This document shows positions 63,958 through 64,000 of a stretch of 64,000 nt of DNA, piece by piece (the first letter of the stretch is position 1; each line of letters starts with the position of its first letter). This stretch comes from Gambelia wislizenii. Its lineage: Eukaryota; Chordata; Lepidosauria; Squamata; Crotaphytidae. Position numbers and translations under genes: made by a program. The stretch covers positions 289,876,187-289,940,186 of the forward strand of contig JAUMIR010000001.1 of the NCBI GenBank assembly GCA_030847615.1. The letters run 5' to 3'. Below the pieces are notes generated by a model. The model did no database searches and was not told where the DNA came from. It saw only the letters and a list, made by a program, of their open reading frames with translations.

Positions 63958-64000
63958 AGGGTTTGAATCACCATTCAACGATGGAAACCCACAGGGTGAT
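63958..64000 (+). mobile_element. Sauria-type SINE, cut by window end
   Basis: 'gggtttgaatcaccattcaa' (box-B-like) and 'gatggaaacccacagggtga' match the body of the SINEs at 32128 and 45396. The rest lies beyond the window. Confidence 0.65.

Larger units (their letters stand above)
48012..64000 (-). other. SLC4A10: SLC4A10 5'-side intron, incomplete
   Basis: Sequence upstream of the first visible exon. The acceptor (CTCTACTCCCTAG) lies at 48012 and upward. I searched by eye for the exon that encodes the acidic N-terminal segment in other species and did not find it, so this intron should extend beyond 64000. Confidence 0.75.

Noticed and set aside
48012..64000. Upstream SLC4A10 exon for the acidic N-terminal segment
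   Set aside because: Scanned the minus strand for the expected coding words next to a GT donor and found none; probably beyond the window.
1..64000. CRISPR arrays, operons, ribosome binding sites, phage or plasmid genes
   Set aside because: Spliced vertebrate gene and retroelements throughout; direct repeats seen are microsatellites, minisatellites or transposon copies without spacer structure.

Overview
This is a window of vertebrate nuclear DNA, most likely from a squamate reptile (lizard). The base composition is AT-rich, coding DNA is sparse, and the repeats fit squamates: Sauria-type SINEs with a Bov-B-like 3' tail, a Bov-B 3' end, CR1, L2, L1 and Penelope LINE/PLE pieces, a 5S rRNA-headed SINE, Tigger-like and hAT-like MITEs, and several solo LTRs. 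The placement inside squamates is an inference from repeat content, not a tree.

Only one protein-coding gene is supported, SLC4A10 (NBCn2/NCBE, a sodium-dependent chloride/bicarbonate transporter), on the minus strand. Four consecutive coding exons are visible at 48011-47865, 20936-20798, 19057-18897 and 406-218. All have AG/GT borders and compatible phases (147+139+161+189 = 636 bp = 212 codons). They encode the early cytoplasmic N-terminal part of the transporter. The first exon(s) must lie above 64000 and the membrane domain below position 1. Everything else is intron: about 18.5 kb (407-18896), 1.7 kb (19058-20797), 26.9 kb (20937-47864), and the flanks.

The introns are a dense record of nested transposition. 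From low to high coordinates: an antisense L1 split by a solo LTR (633-2270); a second solo LTR (2601-2996); assorted SINE, L2 and MITE copies (6-13 kb); minisatellites (14.6-15 kb); a 2.2 kb foldback element carrying another solo LTR and a hAT-like insert (15.4-17.65 kb); a mariner with intact TIRs and a nested Tigger MITE (22421-23961); an L1 3' end (24.1-24.9 kb); a CR1 reverse-transcriptase fragment (32.4-33.4 kb); a near-perfect 347 bp foldback (35.8-36.15 kb); a Penelope element (36.4-40.4 kb) broken by three later insertions; a MITE split by a solo LTR (41.5-42.2 kb); L2 (42.6-43.3 kb); and a second, inverted copy of an ~850 bp DNA transposon (45839-46691).

Beyond exon 48011 lie a tRNA-SINE split by a Tigger MITE (50.2-50.7 kb), L2 and CR1 copies, a 5S-SINE split by a 776 bp insert that has TATA and AATAAA signals (58.1-59.1 kb), a G-rich tract (59.4-59.77 kb), and a GC-rich element holding a 168 bp tandem array (about 61.1-62.7 kb).

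No bacterial genes, CRISPR arrays, functional RNA genes or intact mobile-element ORFs were found. The most unusual items are the paired 4-bp-TSD transposons, the 168 bp palindromic array, the 776 bp insert in the 5S-SINE, and the nested Penelope locus.
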